From positions 558,001-622,000 of the forward strand of contig VWZP01008548.1 in the NCBI GenBank assembly GCA_013396995.1: a DNA stretch of 64,000 bases. The letters run 5' to 3'. The position numbers and the translations under genes are program-made. Origin of the DNA: Dicaeum eximium. Its lineage: Eukaryota; Chordata; Aves; Passeriformes; Dicaeidae. The notes beneath the pieces are model-generated. The model saw only the letters and a program-made list of their open reading frames with translations. It was not told where the DNA came from and made no database searches. Positions 47,291 through 60,199 of the stretch are shown here, piece by piece (position 1 is the first letter of the stretch; every line of letters starts with the position of its first letter).

Positions 47291-48251
47291 ATAGGAATGG
47301 TTTTAAATAGAAATAAAAGTCTACCAAATAAAATCTACTAATTAGCCTTTACCTGTTGCTAAGTATTTCTGTGTTTACAGTAACTTGTGAATATTTATGC
47401 TAGGGGAAAAAAAATCTATTCCAACAGTCAGACAAAAGTTGTCATTAAGCATTTGAAATTGGTAACCTTGCTAGAGATATACTCATAAAACATGACCTTT
47501 TATTTTTAGGTGAGTCTAACAACAAATCATTGAATTATTAATAAATACAGCTTTGATATTTCCAACCTTTTTCCAACCCTTCTAGGCTAGATTTATTTTG
47601 GTGGCTATTATAGCAATACATTATTTGTTTACAGTAATTGGACTGAGCAATCAACACAAAAACAATGAGAGCTGTGTTTGAGAGCTTCTCCACTTGTGTT
47701 ACAGCAGTCATTTATTAAATTACACACAGATGTCATTCAACTCCTTGAAAGGACTGCCCTCAGGTTCAAGTCTGGATTACATGTATACATTGGTATTCTA
47801 TTATTAATTTTTCAGTCCTTTTTGTTTCCTCTTACAATATCAAAATGGATTTTGAGTTTTCCATATTTCAAGAGAATGAATGTGGTTTTCTCTGGGATGG
47901 GGACCTGGGTGGTAAAACTGAGTCATGGTTAGAGAGCAAAGCATATTTCTGCTTCTAATTCAAAATCAGTCGGGAAATTTAACATCGTAACCTCATTTTC
48001 TGGTTTCTCCCTTTCATTTTGTACTGCTTCAGTCCATCTCAGCATGACACAGTTACAACACTAATTTTACTTTCTGACACATGCAAGTTTCTCCTTCTAT
48101 CACCTAGCAAAACAGGAAACTAAACTGAGCAAAGATGTCCAGACTGTAGCAACTTCAACTCAGAAACAACCTGAGAAAATCAAAGACATTCCTCTTCCTA
48201 TTTCAGCTACCATCAATCTATATCAGCTAATTGCACTAAATAAAAAGCAAT

Positions 48252-48722
48252 TGCCAAGGTTAGAAAAGACCTCCAAGACCATAGAGTCCAGCTATTAACC
48301 TAATCCTGCCATGTTCACCACTAAACCTATCCCCAAGCACCACATCCTCATGTTTTTAACACTTTCAGGGGTGATGTTTCCTCTGCTTGCCTGGGCAGGC
48401 TTGTTTCAATGCCTGACCACCACTTCAGTGAAGAAATGTTTCCGAATAGCTAAGCTAAAACTCTCATAGTGCGACCTGGGACCAGGTATTCTTGTCCTAT
48501 CACTTATTAACTGAGAGAGGAGACTGACACCCACGTGGTTACAACCTCTTTTCAAGTACTTGTAGGGAGCAATAAGGTCCTCCCTGAGCTTCCTTTTTTC
48601 CAGACTAAACAACCCCAGCTCCACTCAGCCACTTTTCATAAGACTTCTGCTCTAATCCTTTCACCAACTTTGCTGCCCTTCTTTGGGCACACACCAGCAC
48701 CTACACTCAAGAAGCTTTGGAA
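48252..48722 (-). mobile_element. CR1 LINE 3' fragment
   Basis: In reverse orientation: AAGGTTAGAAAAGACCTCCAAG...CATAGAGTCCAGC, AACCTAATCCTGCCATGTTC, ACCACATCCTCATG, GCCTGACCACC, a GACCTGGGACCA...CTTGTCCTATCACTT block, AGAGGAGACTGACACCCA, TACAACCTCTTTTCAAGTAC, TAAACAACCCCAGCTCC, and TTTGCTGCCCTTCTTTGGGC. This is the CR1 3' UTR with part of the ORF2 end. It lacks the terminal octamers at 48252 and is truncated at the far end. The frames at 48406-48624 and 48535-48801 are artefacts of it. Confidence 0.93.
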
Positions 48723-48724
48723 AT

Positions 48725-51550
48725 GTGAAGAAATGTGTTTTAGTAAAAACCAAACTAGAATTTTCAAAAGGTTCTGCAAAGGTTCCTATTGTACTGCTTA
48801 AGGAGTTCATCAGTGATTACATGCAGAGATAGAGGACTTCAAAGGTAGTTCTTTCTCTTTTGAGGTCTACTTCCCTTGGAGGATTCACTCTATGCCAAAA
48901 GTTATAGTTAAATATTATGACCTGACATCCCCTCATTTGGCCAGTGGTCACCATTTAAGGACAAGGTGGCACATGATAGTAGCAAAACTCTTACAAACAA
49001 ACTGGCAAGTCTAATCACTTTTACTGTAATGTTGGATGGACAATCTGACTCTCATGGTAGAATGCCTCTTTTTTTTTTTTTTCCCTCCATAAATCTGCCA
49101 TGAAATTCTAGCTTGACTCTGAAATGCAAACAGAATTTAGGCATAATCTGACCCACAATGGGACTCTGAGATAAGGTAGGACTGGAATCCATTTTTATGG
49201 CTCAGAAATCAGTGGCTTGCAGCTCTGAAATGCTAGTTGTGGATCTGTCCTAATATCAGGAAATAAATCCCTAATGACTTTTAATGGCTAAAAACATAGA
49301 ATAACATTATTCTATCCAGTTTTTATTATTAAACAAATAATAAAAAAGTCTTACACTGCCCCCTTACACTCTAGAGGAAAGACATATTTATACAGGGTTA
49401 CTGACTAAGCCCAAAAGGAAGAAGAAGATAACATCTCATGTTTCCCCAGGTAATTTAGGATGACCTGAGATGCCTGTATCTCCTTCGGTGGCAGCCTCAC
49501 CACAGCCTACCCCTGAGGATTAGTAAACAGCCTGAAATACTGCAAAAGCATTCAAACACTTTACAGAAGGAGAAGAGGCCAGGGCATAAAGACCCTCCTC
49601 ACTGGAACATTATGCCTACTCCAAGATTAAGTCATTGCAATGCCTTCAGCCATTGCACTGCCTTCAGCAACCATTGCTCAAGCAGTTCATGTCCTCCCCT
49701 CTCCCTCCCAGAAGTCTTTATAAAACATTGAGTCATTTGTTTGTAAACCAAAATGTACAGACAGTATGGGACTAGGATGTATACTTAATAACAGGTAATT
49801 TTTTTTTTCTTTAGGTAGGTTAAATTTAATTCCTTTTTTTTTGCTGGAATAAATTATGCAGGTTTAGAGAAGTAACAAATGCTATGGATGCTGCAGCAGG
49901 TATCCAGCCATTTAAAAATAATGCAACATTTAGAATTTGCAGTCCCAATGTGCATTGGCCCAGCCCTATGATTTAACAGCAAAGGCTTTATTTCATTCTA
50001 GACACTACTCTAAAAAGAAAAGAGTTTCTGCATTTTAAATGTCCATTTACTCTCTTGTCACTTTCCTAGTGAGTGCCAGTGTCCTGGCACTGAGCTAATA
50101 ATTTATACAGTGCAAAGCTGCTACTCTGGAAAACAAAATCAACCTTACTGCACTTTAAAAAATAGGGCTTAAAAGAAAAAAAAAATAGATGATTTTATTA
50201 GACAACTTCTAGTAGTACCAAAACCAGGAGACATGATTCCTAAGCTCAGTTGAGTATTCTGTGTCCAATACCAGGGGTTACACAAAGAACCAGTCTTACT
50301 GGCCAGAGTATTTATGGCTGTCAGGTACCTCAGGAGTATATGCCACAGCAAGTGATGCCAAATGGAAGTGCTCTTACCCTTTCAGCCCGACCAGCAAATC
50401 CATACCTGCACACAGCCACCACCTTGATCTTAGGGATATCATTATAAGGAAGATGTAGCATCAATTCACTTGGTTTGACTTGAGAGAAGGAAACAAATCA
50501 AAACTATACAGGTCACTGCAACAGTTTCTTCAAGGCCCACTGGAAAAGCTTTGTACCTTAGCAGGGTCTTCCATGCATGTTTTCACATGGAACCAGCCTT
50601 TTACTTCATTGCCATATGCACTCCAGCTCTTCCAAGCGGGAGCCTTATCTCCAACTGAGGGCCTAGAGGTATTATCAATCACGTGCCTTATGGTCTTTTT
50701 CAGTCCTTGCGTTTAAGTCATGCATTGGATCTGCCCCAGGGCATGTGCAAAGTAAGAAAACTGGATTTCTGCTATTTCCCAACTGGCACACTAGTATAAT
50801 GTTAAACCACTCTATTCCTGAGTCTACCTATGCAGCACAAAGGGAGTATAAAGCTTAATTAATTCATGTTTGTAGAGAGTGAGCTTCTCAATAGAAAGAG
50901 ACTGTGTAAGTAGAAATTACGACTATTAAATCAGGTATTTGGGGAAATGATCATACTTAGTGCAGTGAAACTTGTTCCTCTGTTCTTTAAATAGCAAGAA
51001 CGCAGGCAGCAACGTCAATGGAGACTGCATTCCTCATTGTACCTTAGTTTGTTCATAAAGTTCAAGCCAAAACGAATTCTCCTGGAACCTGTTCTGGCAC
51101 TTTGTGCTGAAACATGAGCTGGGGACAGCATCCACTCTTTGGAAGTGCAGACATTTCCTAGGTACTATGTGTGGTCTCTGTGGAGGATGAATCAGTTATC
51201 CTGGGTACTTTCTGTTTACAGTCTACCGACTGGAGCTGGCATCTGCTACAAAATTACAGTCTCTTGTTGAAAGCAAAATACTTCAGAGCAGGTCCTGGAT
51301 AGGGGGATAAAAGTACTTTGAGGAGGGATAAAAAACAAGGCCAAAGGGAATGAAGAGAAGAAACCAGAAAAAGAAATCTCAGGATTAGTAGGATGAGAAT
51401 TACAACTTTCGTACAGATAGGTGCTTATGTAAAGAATTCTAAAATTAGTTGACACTGGTAATTTGCCTCGGTGCCAAATATGCAGTTATTTTCCATGTTT
51501 GTTAATGTTATAATGATATTTCAAATAAACTGAGTACAAAAAAGTATATG
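48725..51550. other. Non-coding stretch
   Basis: No gene recognised. A T14 run lies at 49069-49082, an AT-rich hairpin at 49320-49346, and an 18-bp tandem duplication at 49633-49668. Frames at 50169-50716 and 51246-51455 are unassigned. Confidence 0.5.
49633..49668. repeat. 18-bp tandem duplication
   Basis: CATTGCAATGCCTTCAGC (49633-49650) is followed by CATTGCACTGCCTTCAGC (49651-49668), one mismatch, and then a partial third copy CCATTGC. Confidence 0.9.
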
Positions 51551-51555
51551 AGTTC

Positions 51556-51690
51556 CCAGTTCTTGTTTGTGCTGAAACAAGTCACTTAACGTTCCTCATA
51601 TGGGAAATAATAAGATGTGTCTGTTTAGAGTGATGAGAACAACCTGATATATTTTGCAGTGCTTTAGCAGAGGCTGCCACTTTTCAATTA
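51556..51690 (+). mobile_element. MIR-type SINE relic
   Basis: ACAAGTCACTTAACGTTCCTCAT, then TGGGAAATAATAAG, then TTTTGCAGTGCTTTAG follow the order of the MIR core and 3' part (AAGTCACTTAACCTCTCTG...; ATGGGGATAATAA; GCGCTTT). Deletions separate the blocks. It is an old, decayed copy, called from memory. Confidence 0.45.
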
Positions 51691-54300
51691 CGGCACTACA
51701 ACAGGAAGGACAAAGGTGAGATCCTAAGTGTAAGTCTTATTAGTTACACCATTAACAGTGTGAAAGTGCAGTGAGGGTAAGTGAGGACAATGATCACTTT
51801 ATGCATTGTCATAGTGCTACTTCCTGTATCACCACTTCCTTTATCAGAGCCTATCTCACTCATAAAAGGGGTTCCATCAAACACAAAAGGCAGTGAGCAA
51901 GAACAGAAAATCAAAGAGGAGTTTTACACTGTTGTTTCCTTTCTCAGTTACTAGCGCCACTCAATAACATTGAGCTCACTTCAGCATTATATTGTCTTTT
52001 TTTTTTTTAAACCCTTTCTTTTTCACTACAGACTCCATTTGTATCTGGGGCCTAGCATGCAATGTCTTGCCATGTTGTTAAAAGCAGTAGTATGAGGAAA
52101 TACCAAGGCTGTACTTCACTTGTATAGCATTTCTATAATTTCATCAACTGGACATCTCTTCTGTATTTGCTTGTCAGAGAAGGCAGGTGTGTGCATGTGC
52201 ATCTGCACCTATATGTGTATACGTAATGATGATGCTCAGCCAAAAATATCTATACTTTATCAGCTGCTTAAAGTCTAGAAGCCACGAATGTTACATATAA
52301 AGAAAGCTAAGGCTTTCTTGGCTGCAACGATAGGGAGGGAAGGCAAGAACCATTCCAAATATTCATGAAACTATATTTTTGAAGTTCTTATTCCACATAT
52401 GTCCACCACCCAACATTTGACTCAGGAAGATGATGTTGCTGCTCTATATTACAAAAAAGGATCAGATAATTCAGACCAACGCATATGGTGGGAAGCCTGT
52501 CAAATCCCCATTAACCTTTCTCTAGCTTCACAAACAATTTTTACTTAATCTCTCCAGACCCTACAGATTACTTTGCAGACTTCCTCTCAGCTGTCATCTG
52601 AGCAAATAAAAGACACCACAGAACTTCCCAAAAGTGAATTTTGAAAGAATTCATCAAAGTTGCGCTATCTTGAGATAGAACTGGACACTTTCTACTTGGA
52701 ATTAGAGACAAGGTTTCAAGTTTGCTTGAGACACATGGTTTTCCACTGCTCATCTCCCCATACCTTAAAATGCTGCATATAGATGGCATTTCTTGGTGAC
52801 AGCCAGAGAAATGCTGATTTAAGGAAATTTCCCTATGCCTGGAACTAGAGGAGTGTTATAAAGCCCCAGGGAAGTAATTCCAACTTCCTCTCCCCTGCCA
52901 AGAAACCCACTAGGAGTGTCAGGTTTTTTTTCTCTATGGCTCACCAACCTTGATGAATGAGTGCAGCATAAACAAAAACTTACAGAAAAAAAAAAGGAGG
53001 GGTTTAATTAGAAAAATTAACATTACCAAAGAAGCAAAAGGTTAGCTTAAACGTGGAAAGTATCTATGTAGCAGTGTGGGAATAGAGGGATAACCCTTCT
53101 GACACGTGCTCTATTGGCTACACCACCAGAAGGCCTAGTGCTTTAAACAGAAGAATTTGCATGCATTTAGGAAAATACAGATCTGCCAAAGCATCCCTGC
53201 AAAGAATGAATGCACTGTTGCTATGTAAGTTCAGTTAACATCAGGACATGCTTCTTACAAAAAAAGGAAGGGGATAAAGAAGTGGAAAAAAAATCCATAC
53301 AAGAAATGCAAAATAACTCCTACCAAAGTTCCCTAAAGCAGCCAAAGCATTCAGGAGCCAGACAGATCATTTCATTTCCTCTCACATAAATCATTCCAGG
53401 GTTTTTACAAAATAAAGAAAACAATGAATATATAATTGTGCAACATTGTTTTAAAACTAAAAAAAAACTTCAACAGCACAGTAGCTGAATGATTACAATA
53501 GCAATTAGGGGATATTTTTTCAGCTTGTTTTTTTCTTGTTTACAAGCCAGTATTCACCAGAATTCATGTGTTTTCATCTCTCTTACTAGAGGGGTTCACA
53601 CTGTCAGGAACACAGTGGTTTTAGAAAGGAAGAAGATAGATAGGAATATTTTCAAGGAAAAACAGTAAAATGTTTCCTGAGTGTTCTCATGAAAATGATG
53701 GGAAAGTTTGCATGCAGTAATGAAAGAATTAATAGATTCACTCTATATATAGATGGTAAACTCCACCATCAAGATTTTCCGCATGTAACAGCATGAACAA
53801 TTTTTCAATATATCAACAGTTGCTGTAAAAGGGAAAGTGGAGAGGACACTATGGACTTAGAAAGAAGGAAATGCAGCTTAGACACGAAGGAAAAAAACAT
53901 CTTTCCAAGAATAAGGATAATGATGCACTGAAAAGATTGCATAAAAAGAGACTGCTATTTTCTGCCACTGGAAGTTCAGGTTTTTTTAGAAGTATATAAA
54001 ATATTAATCAGGAAGTCTTTATAGACAGGTGAATCTGCTTTTTGGCAGACAGCTTTCTTGAATGGGTGATCTTTTCTGTTTTTTGCCAGAGAAAATTCAT
54101 AAGATATTAAAATACAAGAGAGGCAGGAGAAGAGAAAGCCATTTTAGTTCAGTAAACATTCCCATATTGCTGTAAATCACGACTCTTGAAGATGACTTGT
54201 CCATGACACATGACTCAGAACCTTCTTCAGAATTTATGTGGGAAAAATTTAAACCTGTGTGTAAAAGCATAGATGCTGTTATGTTGAACAGTTATATTGT
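51691..54300. other. AT-rich non-coding DNA
   Basis: No gene or confident repeat. A T-run of about 11 is at 52000, and A-rich runs are near 52985 and 53460. Confidence 0.5.
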
Positions 54301-54304
54301 GGGA

Positions 54305-54500
54305 TTCAAAAGATCTGCATTCTACTCTTGGTGCTGCCTGTGACCTAAAAGGTGATCCCAGTCAGGACACTCCACTTGACTCTGACTTTCACAGTACATA
54401 AAATAATATTCACATTATTATTCATATACTTCTAGATCTCATGGTGCAAATCCCAAGAGAGACCTACATATTATTTATTATGTTGTTACTGTTGTCGTGT
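54305..54500 (+). mobile_element. MIR-type SINE relic
   Basis: GATCTGCATTCTACTCTTGG, CTGCCTGTGACCT, CATAAAATAATATTCACATT and CTTCTAGATCTCATGG, then a TTATTTATTATG tail, follow the amniote MIR order (TCCTGGCTCTGCC...GTGACCTT...; TAAAATGGGGATAATA; CTTTGAGATC...; TTATTATTA). It is heavily decayed. Confidence 0.45.
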
Positions 54501-54509
54501 TGCTATCAC

Positions 54510-56870
54510 TAATATTAACACTAATTATTTTAACCTCTCTCGGCTGACACAATTTTTAAATCAAGATAATCAAACTTCTTTTAAAAATGGGCACCCACAA
54601 TGAAAGCTTATACTTGTCATTGTTCAATATTAAGATGTGAAAATATACATAATACTGCTGTCAGTTTAAGGATTTTATGTGTTTTTAACTTAACCTCAAC
54701 AGCAGCGTAGTTTCCCCTTCATATGCATAATTCCATTCTAAATCTAAAAGTTCTGAGTAATACAGAAGTCATATACATGCCATTTAATGATGAAACTAAA
54801 ATCTTCCACAAAAATATGTCTTTGGACAACTTCATCTCCTGGTCATTCACTCAACAGCACTACCACTACCAAGAAAATAATCACTGCTAGCAAATGTACC
54901 AAGAGACTGAAAGTCAACCTCCTGTTAACTTTCACAAATACTCCATGGATTAGTTTTATTCCTAGACAACTATGACTAGGCCTATCCCAAACTATATTTT
55001 AAACAAACTTCAGGAGTTAGAAATATTCACTAGAGTAATTTTTTCTGCTCTCACCTTCTTTGTAAACTAGTAAATTTTAATAATATAGACATGGGTCACT
55101 CAATGATCATTGGCTTCTTTGGCATCAGTAATCCCAGGCACATTTAATTTTCTAGTGCAAATCTTGCCAAGCAGCTCTTACATTAAATAATCAAATTTTT
55201 AGTCTATCCTGAGCCAAAAAAGAAAGCAAATTATTTTACTTAGTAAAAGTTTGCTGCAGCTAATTGGCTCCTGTTTTACTTCCTCATATACTGAGTCTGT
55301 CCTTTAACTAAAAGACAGTTTGATGTGCAAAGATTTAGGTACCTCTTGGATACTACCTAGTAGGTGGAACATCTTCACATCTGACATATCTGCACACAAC
55401 CTCACAATAATCTGTTAAGGCAATCCAATCAAATGATGCACTTTACAAGGCCCACTGTTTTTTAAATACCCATGTCTGCAACACTTTTCATCAAGTCCAT
55501 AAGCTGTAGGCAGCTTCCCTTTAGTATAAAAGTTCCCTTTCTAGCAGTATAAGGAAACTCAAGGAAAAAAAAATCAGAATCAATCTTGCTGCTTCAGAAA
55601 GGTGTCTACCACTTTTAATGATTAAAAATTTACTGTACATGGCCCAGCCTAGTGGTAAATCTGTATCACTATATCTCACAATCAGGTAAAATTTGTAGCT
55701 TTTTAATATAACTGTTTTGGCTTGGGACTACTCATTTGTAACACATGGTGACTTAAGTAGAACTTATCCTTCCACGGTATTGAGATGTAAGTGGACTTAT
55801 AAAACAGCTAAGTGGTGGTCTTCATGAACTGAAGATGCAGTAGTTTACATCTCATTGAAATGACAAATACACAGATTAATAACTAATGTATTATTAATAC
55901 ATATTTATTTCCTCTGCTGTATTCACTTTTATAGCAGGATGCATAATTAATATACTATTTTAATCATGCTATAATAGCAGAAGTCTCACAAAAGCAATAC
56001 ACAACTGGTTTTGTGCAGTTAGTGATGTCTAGTGGGAAGCATTTTCATGTCAACTATAAATAAATAATTAGAAAGATAAACAAAATGCATGTCACTGGCA
56101 TTATTAAGGCAAAAGGTCTTTCTATAGTTTTGTTAAATATCAACAAGAGACACTGTGAGATTTTGTTTCTGTTGTTTGTTTTTAAACAATCCACTTGAAA
56201 GAGAATGGATTGGAAAAACTCAGCCACTCAATTACTGCCCTGGCCTTCTTATAAGGTTTGATGTGCCTCAGTGGTTTATTTCTCATAAGCTGCTCACCCA
56301 GCAATGGGGAAAGCAAACTGACAAGAAAAATGGTTGGCAGAGAGGAAAAAAGGGAGGGTGGACAAAAGCATTGATTTCTCTAAATGGAGAATGCAAGTAT
56401 ACACACTCGAACAACAAAATGCACGGGTAAACAAGAAAAAGCACTAGCCCCAGGACTGGCAGTCCACTGTAATTCATGATAAAGCAAATGCAAGATTTTG
56501 GCATCTTTCTATGAAGACTGCTGTGCTTCTGCCCTTGTAACAGGACACCTCTGTAAAGATCTGCACTGAAGTTTAGTTAATATATTCTCAACTGAAATGC
56601 TGCACTGGTTTCAACTGTTATTCCCTATTGTCTGTTACTATTTGAAGAAATATTTTTTAAAAATAATGACCAGATTATATAAATGCATCTATTTAGCATC
56701 AACTGTATTATTACCACATAAGAAATCTCTCTAGTAACAACAACAGATTGGAATTTTTTAATCTTCTTAATTGTATAGGTCATTATTAAAAAAAAAAAAA
56801 TCAATAGAATTCTAATACATTAAAGTGACATTAGCAACATCCTTTAAAACCTCAAACCAGCAATAACCAG
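54510..56870. other. AT-rich non-coding DNA
   Basis: No gene recognised. A 17-bp palindrome ATGTATTA-T-TAATACAT lies at 55886-55902. Opposed frames at 56155-56504 are without known features. Confidence 0.5.
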
Positions 56871-56879
56871 CAGATCTTT

Positions 56880-57720
56880 TGTCCTTCCCAAAAGTAGTAA
56901 CTCTTAGAATTAGAAGATGCTCCGCTTGCTTTCTATGTGAGATGTTGATATCTCTTTTTTTACTGTATTCTGTCTTCAAGATGGCTGTTTGGACTTTTAC
57001 TTAAGTGCACGACATAGCATAACACAAAGTGCTGTGGAGTGTTGATTCCAGGGGACTGATGCAGCAATGTTTACATCCATGATGCAACCTCAGAAATGGT
57101 GAAAAGGCTGCAGAGTTCCTATATTCATGACCAGCAAGAAACTTCTATTGATTATAGAGTATAATGTGGACAGTTGTATGTATTTCTTTACATAGAGATG
57201 GTGATTCTGGTTAAGGAACAACAAAATGACAACCAAGCAGCCAAGCTGAATCCCTCCAAAGTCAGTAAAGGCTGAAAAGATGACACAGAAATAAAGACTG
57301 TTTTGGGAACAAGCATGGAGTAACGAGATAAATTCCCGCTTTGGCATCGCACAGTTTCACGCATTTCTTTACAATCAGCTGTGCCAAACACACAAACATC
57401 TGTATTTTTCACTTCAACCATAACTGGTCAGGTTTGAACATTCAGTTTCAGTGTCCAGGCACGTAATGCCTTTACTATTATCTTGGTCTTTATTTTCTGT
57501 TCTCCATGATTTTCCACTGTGTCCATCATTCATGAATGTTTAAATTCCCCTCAAGCCTTTAACCTCTACTTGTAAAATATGAATTTTATTTTAACTTAAA
57601 TATTTCTTTTCAAATGGTAAATTTTCTCATTTTCATGGTCACGTCTGCTGCCATAATCAGTTGACAACAGAACGCATATTACGATTCCTCTTTTTGTTCA
57701 TTTTTTAAACAAGAATTTTT
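56880..57720. other. Candidate conserved non-coding block
   Basis: A high-complexity, non-repetitive block with retained CpGs (AAGTGCACGACATAG, GTAACGAGAT, TTCCCGC, GCATCGCACAG, TTTCACGC, GGCACGTAATG, AACGCATATTACGATTCC). Two overlapping minus-strand frames (57090-57347, 57188-57421) have no known domain. A regulatory role is inferred from texture only. Confidence 0.3.
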
Positions 57721-57724
57721 CTTG

Positions 57725-59540
57725 GGTTACTTGCATGGAATGGGATAGAAGGATATAAAATTTTAAAGAGAAAGGTTCCAAAGGTATACTTTTGATAAAA
57801 AGTAGTATCACTTGGGATTGCCTGCATTTGGGATGGTTAAAAAGAATCAACTAAAAGTATAAGTTAATGGAGACAAATTAAAACACATTAAGCTATATGT
57901 AGATGCTCTTATTCTGAATTAAAATGTCTTTATTTTTTTTTGTAGATTAATCCTCCCTTAAGCACTCCACTTTTCAATATGTTTCCATATAGGGGCTTAA
58001 TGGTCCTTAATTTTGCTGCATTAACTTCATACTTTTAGTTGTTCTCCCACATAGAATTGCTATAAGATATCTAACTACCACATTTGCTTGGTGACTGCAC
58101 AGTTAGGAATACAGAAAGCATCTCTAAGTGCTGCCATTTATAACATCATTAATTTGAACCTCAGAACTATTAACACAGAAATATTAATGCAAAATGATGG
58201 ACTCTTCAAAGCTTCTTTCAAAAACTGTACAACTTTTTGAAATATTTCTCTTCAAGAGATGATCTCAAAACATTCTGAAAAATATGAAAATATTGTTGTT
58301 TTGATTTTTCTGAGGGAAGCAACAAAATTCAGGGTGAAACCTATAAAGGAACTTCTCATCATTCAGATCTTCCCAAGTTTGTCACTTCCTGGGCAAATGC
58401 TCCAAAAGAATATAAAGTGGTGTGTCTTTCTAAATGTGTTTTGAATGAAATTGGCTGTAGTCACAATTACTTGCAGCTAAACTTACTGCTGCTTCTGTAT
58501 TCAGTGCCTTTGCAGAGCACCAATGCAGAAAGGCTACCCATGGGATTTCAGCACAGGGATGCTTACTCTGTAAATCTAAATAGGAGAAAGTGCAAGTTGG
58601 ACTGCTCTTCCAAGATAGAAATGCTTCCAAAAAAAACCCTGACAAAATTCGTTAGGCTCATTTGGAAATTTGAAAAATGGAAACCTGCACCACCAAATAT
58701 CTAATTAAGATGAAAACCATGAAATATGTTAACAAGTGTGAGTAAAATGACTGCTAAACTGTTGAAAAGTTGATGATGGTATAGAGATGCTTTCCAGGCT
58801 TACTGAAAGCCAGTCCAGATTGAGAGAACAGTTCATTCTGGCATAATTAGATCTCTCTCAGATTTTCTTTCAGGGAAAAGAAAAGAAATAAGGTGTTCAG
58901 TTCCACAACCCAATGACAAGAACTAGCAGATATAATTGGCAGTGTAACCAGTGATTTCAGACCCCTTAGCCAGCTGATTTGGGAATTGTGAGGCAGAGAT
59001 GAGATAGGAGAAAATTTAGTCTTAAAAAAAAAAAACAAACAAGGAACAGGAAGCAAACACATTAAAAGAAATGTGGATTTGTTTTGAGGTGGGAGATTTG
59101 AGACTATTGAAGGAAAAAAAAAAAGATTGCCTTAGACATGCAGAGGGCAGCAAAAAGAAGATTACAGTAAGGTTATGGTCCCAGTAGGCAGGAGGGATAG
59201 TGAAGTTGTAAATGGAGACAGAAGGGAGGCAGAGCAGAGGGACTAAGAGGAGAGATAAGAAATGGTTTATGTTACAACAAATATAAATGTCATGCACTTC
59301 TCTTCCTCCTTTTCAGCTTAACAAGTGTTCTGAACTACAAGAAACATGGATGGTATCAGGAAAGTAAGGCCTTCCCAAGGGACTACTGACATAGTAGGAT
59401 TATTTCTTTTACCTCCCCAGCACTGACAAGTGCACTTCTATAAACAATGTTCTGCTCTTAAATCATCTAATTTATGCTTTAATAATTCAGAGGTTTCAGA
59501 AGATATTTACCCAAGAAATATTTACTGTAGATGATGAACT
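57725..59540. other. Non-coding stretch
   Basis: No gene recognised. Frames at 58259-58704 and 58847-59297 lack recognisable features; the latter are A/T- and purine-tract artefacts. Confidence 0.5.
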
Positions 59541-59542
59541 AA

Positions 59543-59567
59543 AAAGTAAAAAACACAAAACCCCATT

Positions 59568-59602
<35 letters not shown>

Positions 59603-59622
59603 CCAAACCAAAAAAACAAAGA
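59543..59622. repeat. A/C-rich low-complexity tract with (AAAAC)n
   Basis: ACAAAACCCC, then A7 and four AAAAC units, then A7CCCCACCAAACC. Nearly no G or T. Confidence 0.92.
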
Positions 59623-59924
59623 AAGAAGCATTTTCAACTCCAAAGTTATGAATGGGAAGTAAACAGATATGTCACTTCATGTACTGCATGAGCATGTAAG
59701 AATGATACAAATATGTACCTATACAGACAACAAACATGAAATGTTCAAGTGTATGCAAAAGCAGCTTAATCTGCCCTTTTCCCCTTCCTCTTTCACTCTG
59801 GGTTCAGTTCACACTCCTCCCGACCTGCAGGTACCGGAGTCCATCTGACCCCACAGAAAGCATATTTAGCTTGCTCAGCCACAAGAAAAGTACTTACTAC
59901 TTTTTTGTATGGCTTGTCATCTAT

Positions 59925-59990
59925 AGACCTGGCAAGCAGCAACAGCTCATGGACATGAGACAGAGCAGAGGATGGGGACTTGAACCCAGG
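59925..59990 (+). mobile_element. Possible MIR relic
   Basis: CAGCTCATGGACATGAGACA then GAGCAGAGGATGGGGACTTG and AACCCAGGG resemble the MIR stretch CAGCTAGTAAGTGGCAGAGC...GGGATTCGAACCCAGG. The match is short. The opposed frames of 125 and 133 codons around it (59736-60194) are unassigned. Confidence 0.3.
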
Positions 59991-60199
59991 GGTGAGGAAG
60001 AAGGTACTGCAAGGCAGATTTTGCTGGTTTATCCTGCCAGGGACCCTCAGCAGAGAGTATTGTTTTCTGTAAGTATCAAATCTGTGTTTGCATTCTGCAC
60101 TTGTACAGTTTAACTCTGGTTTTTCCCCATTATAATTTTCTTCAGTTACTCCAGAGTTGATCCATATGTGCGAAGAAGTACATTTGTGCACCATTAATA

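Noticed and set aside
47763..47776. GGTTCAAGTCTGG as a tRNA T-arm
   Set aside because: No acceptor stem, D-arm or anticodon arm can be placed around it.
48406..48801. 72- and 88-codon frames
   Set aside because: Produced by the reverse-oriented CR1 fragment.
59736..60194. Opposed frames of 125 and 133 codons as a gene
   Set aside because: No known domain, overlap with a possible MIR relic, and equal openness on both strands suggest chance.
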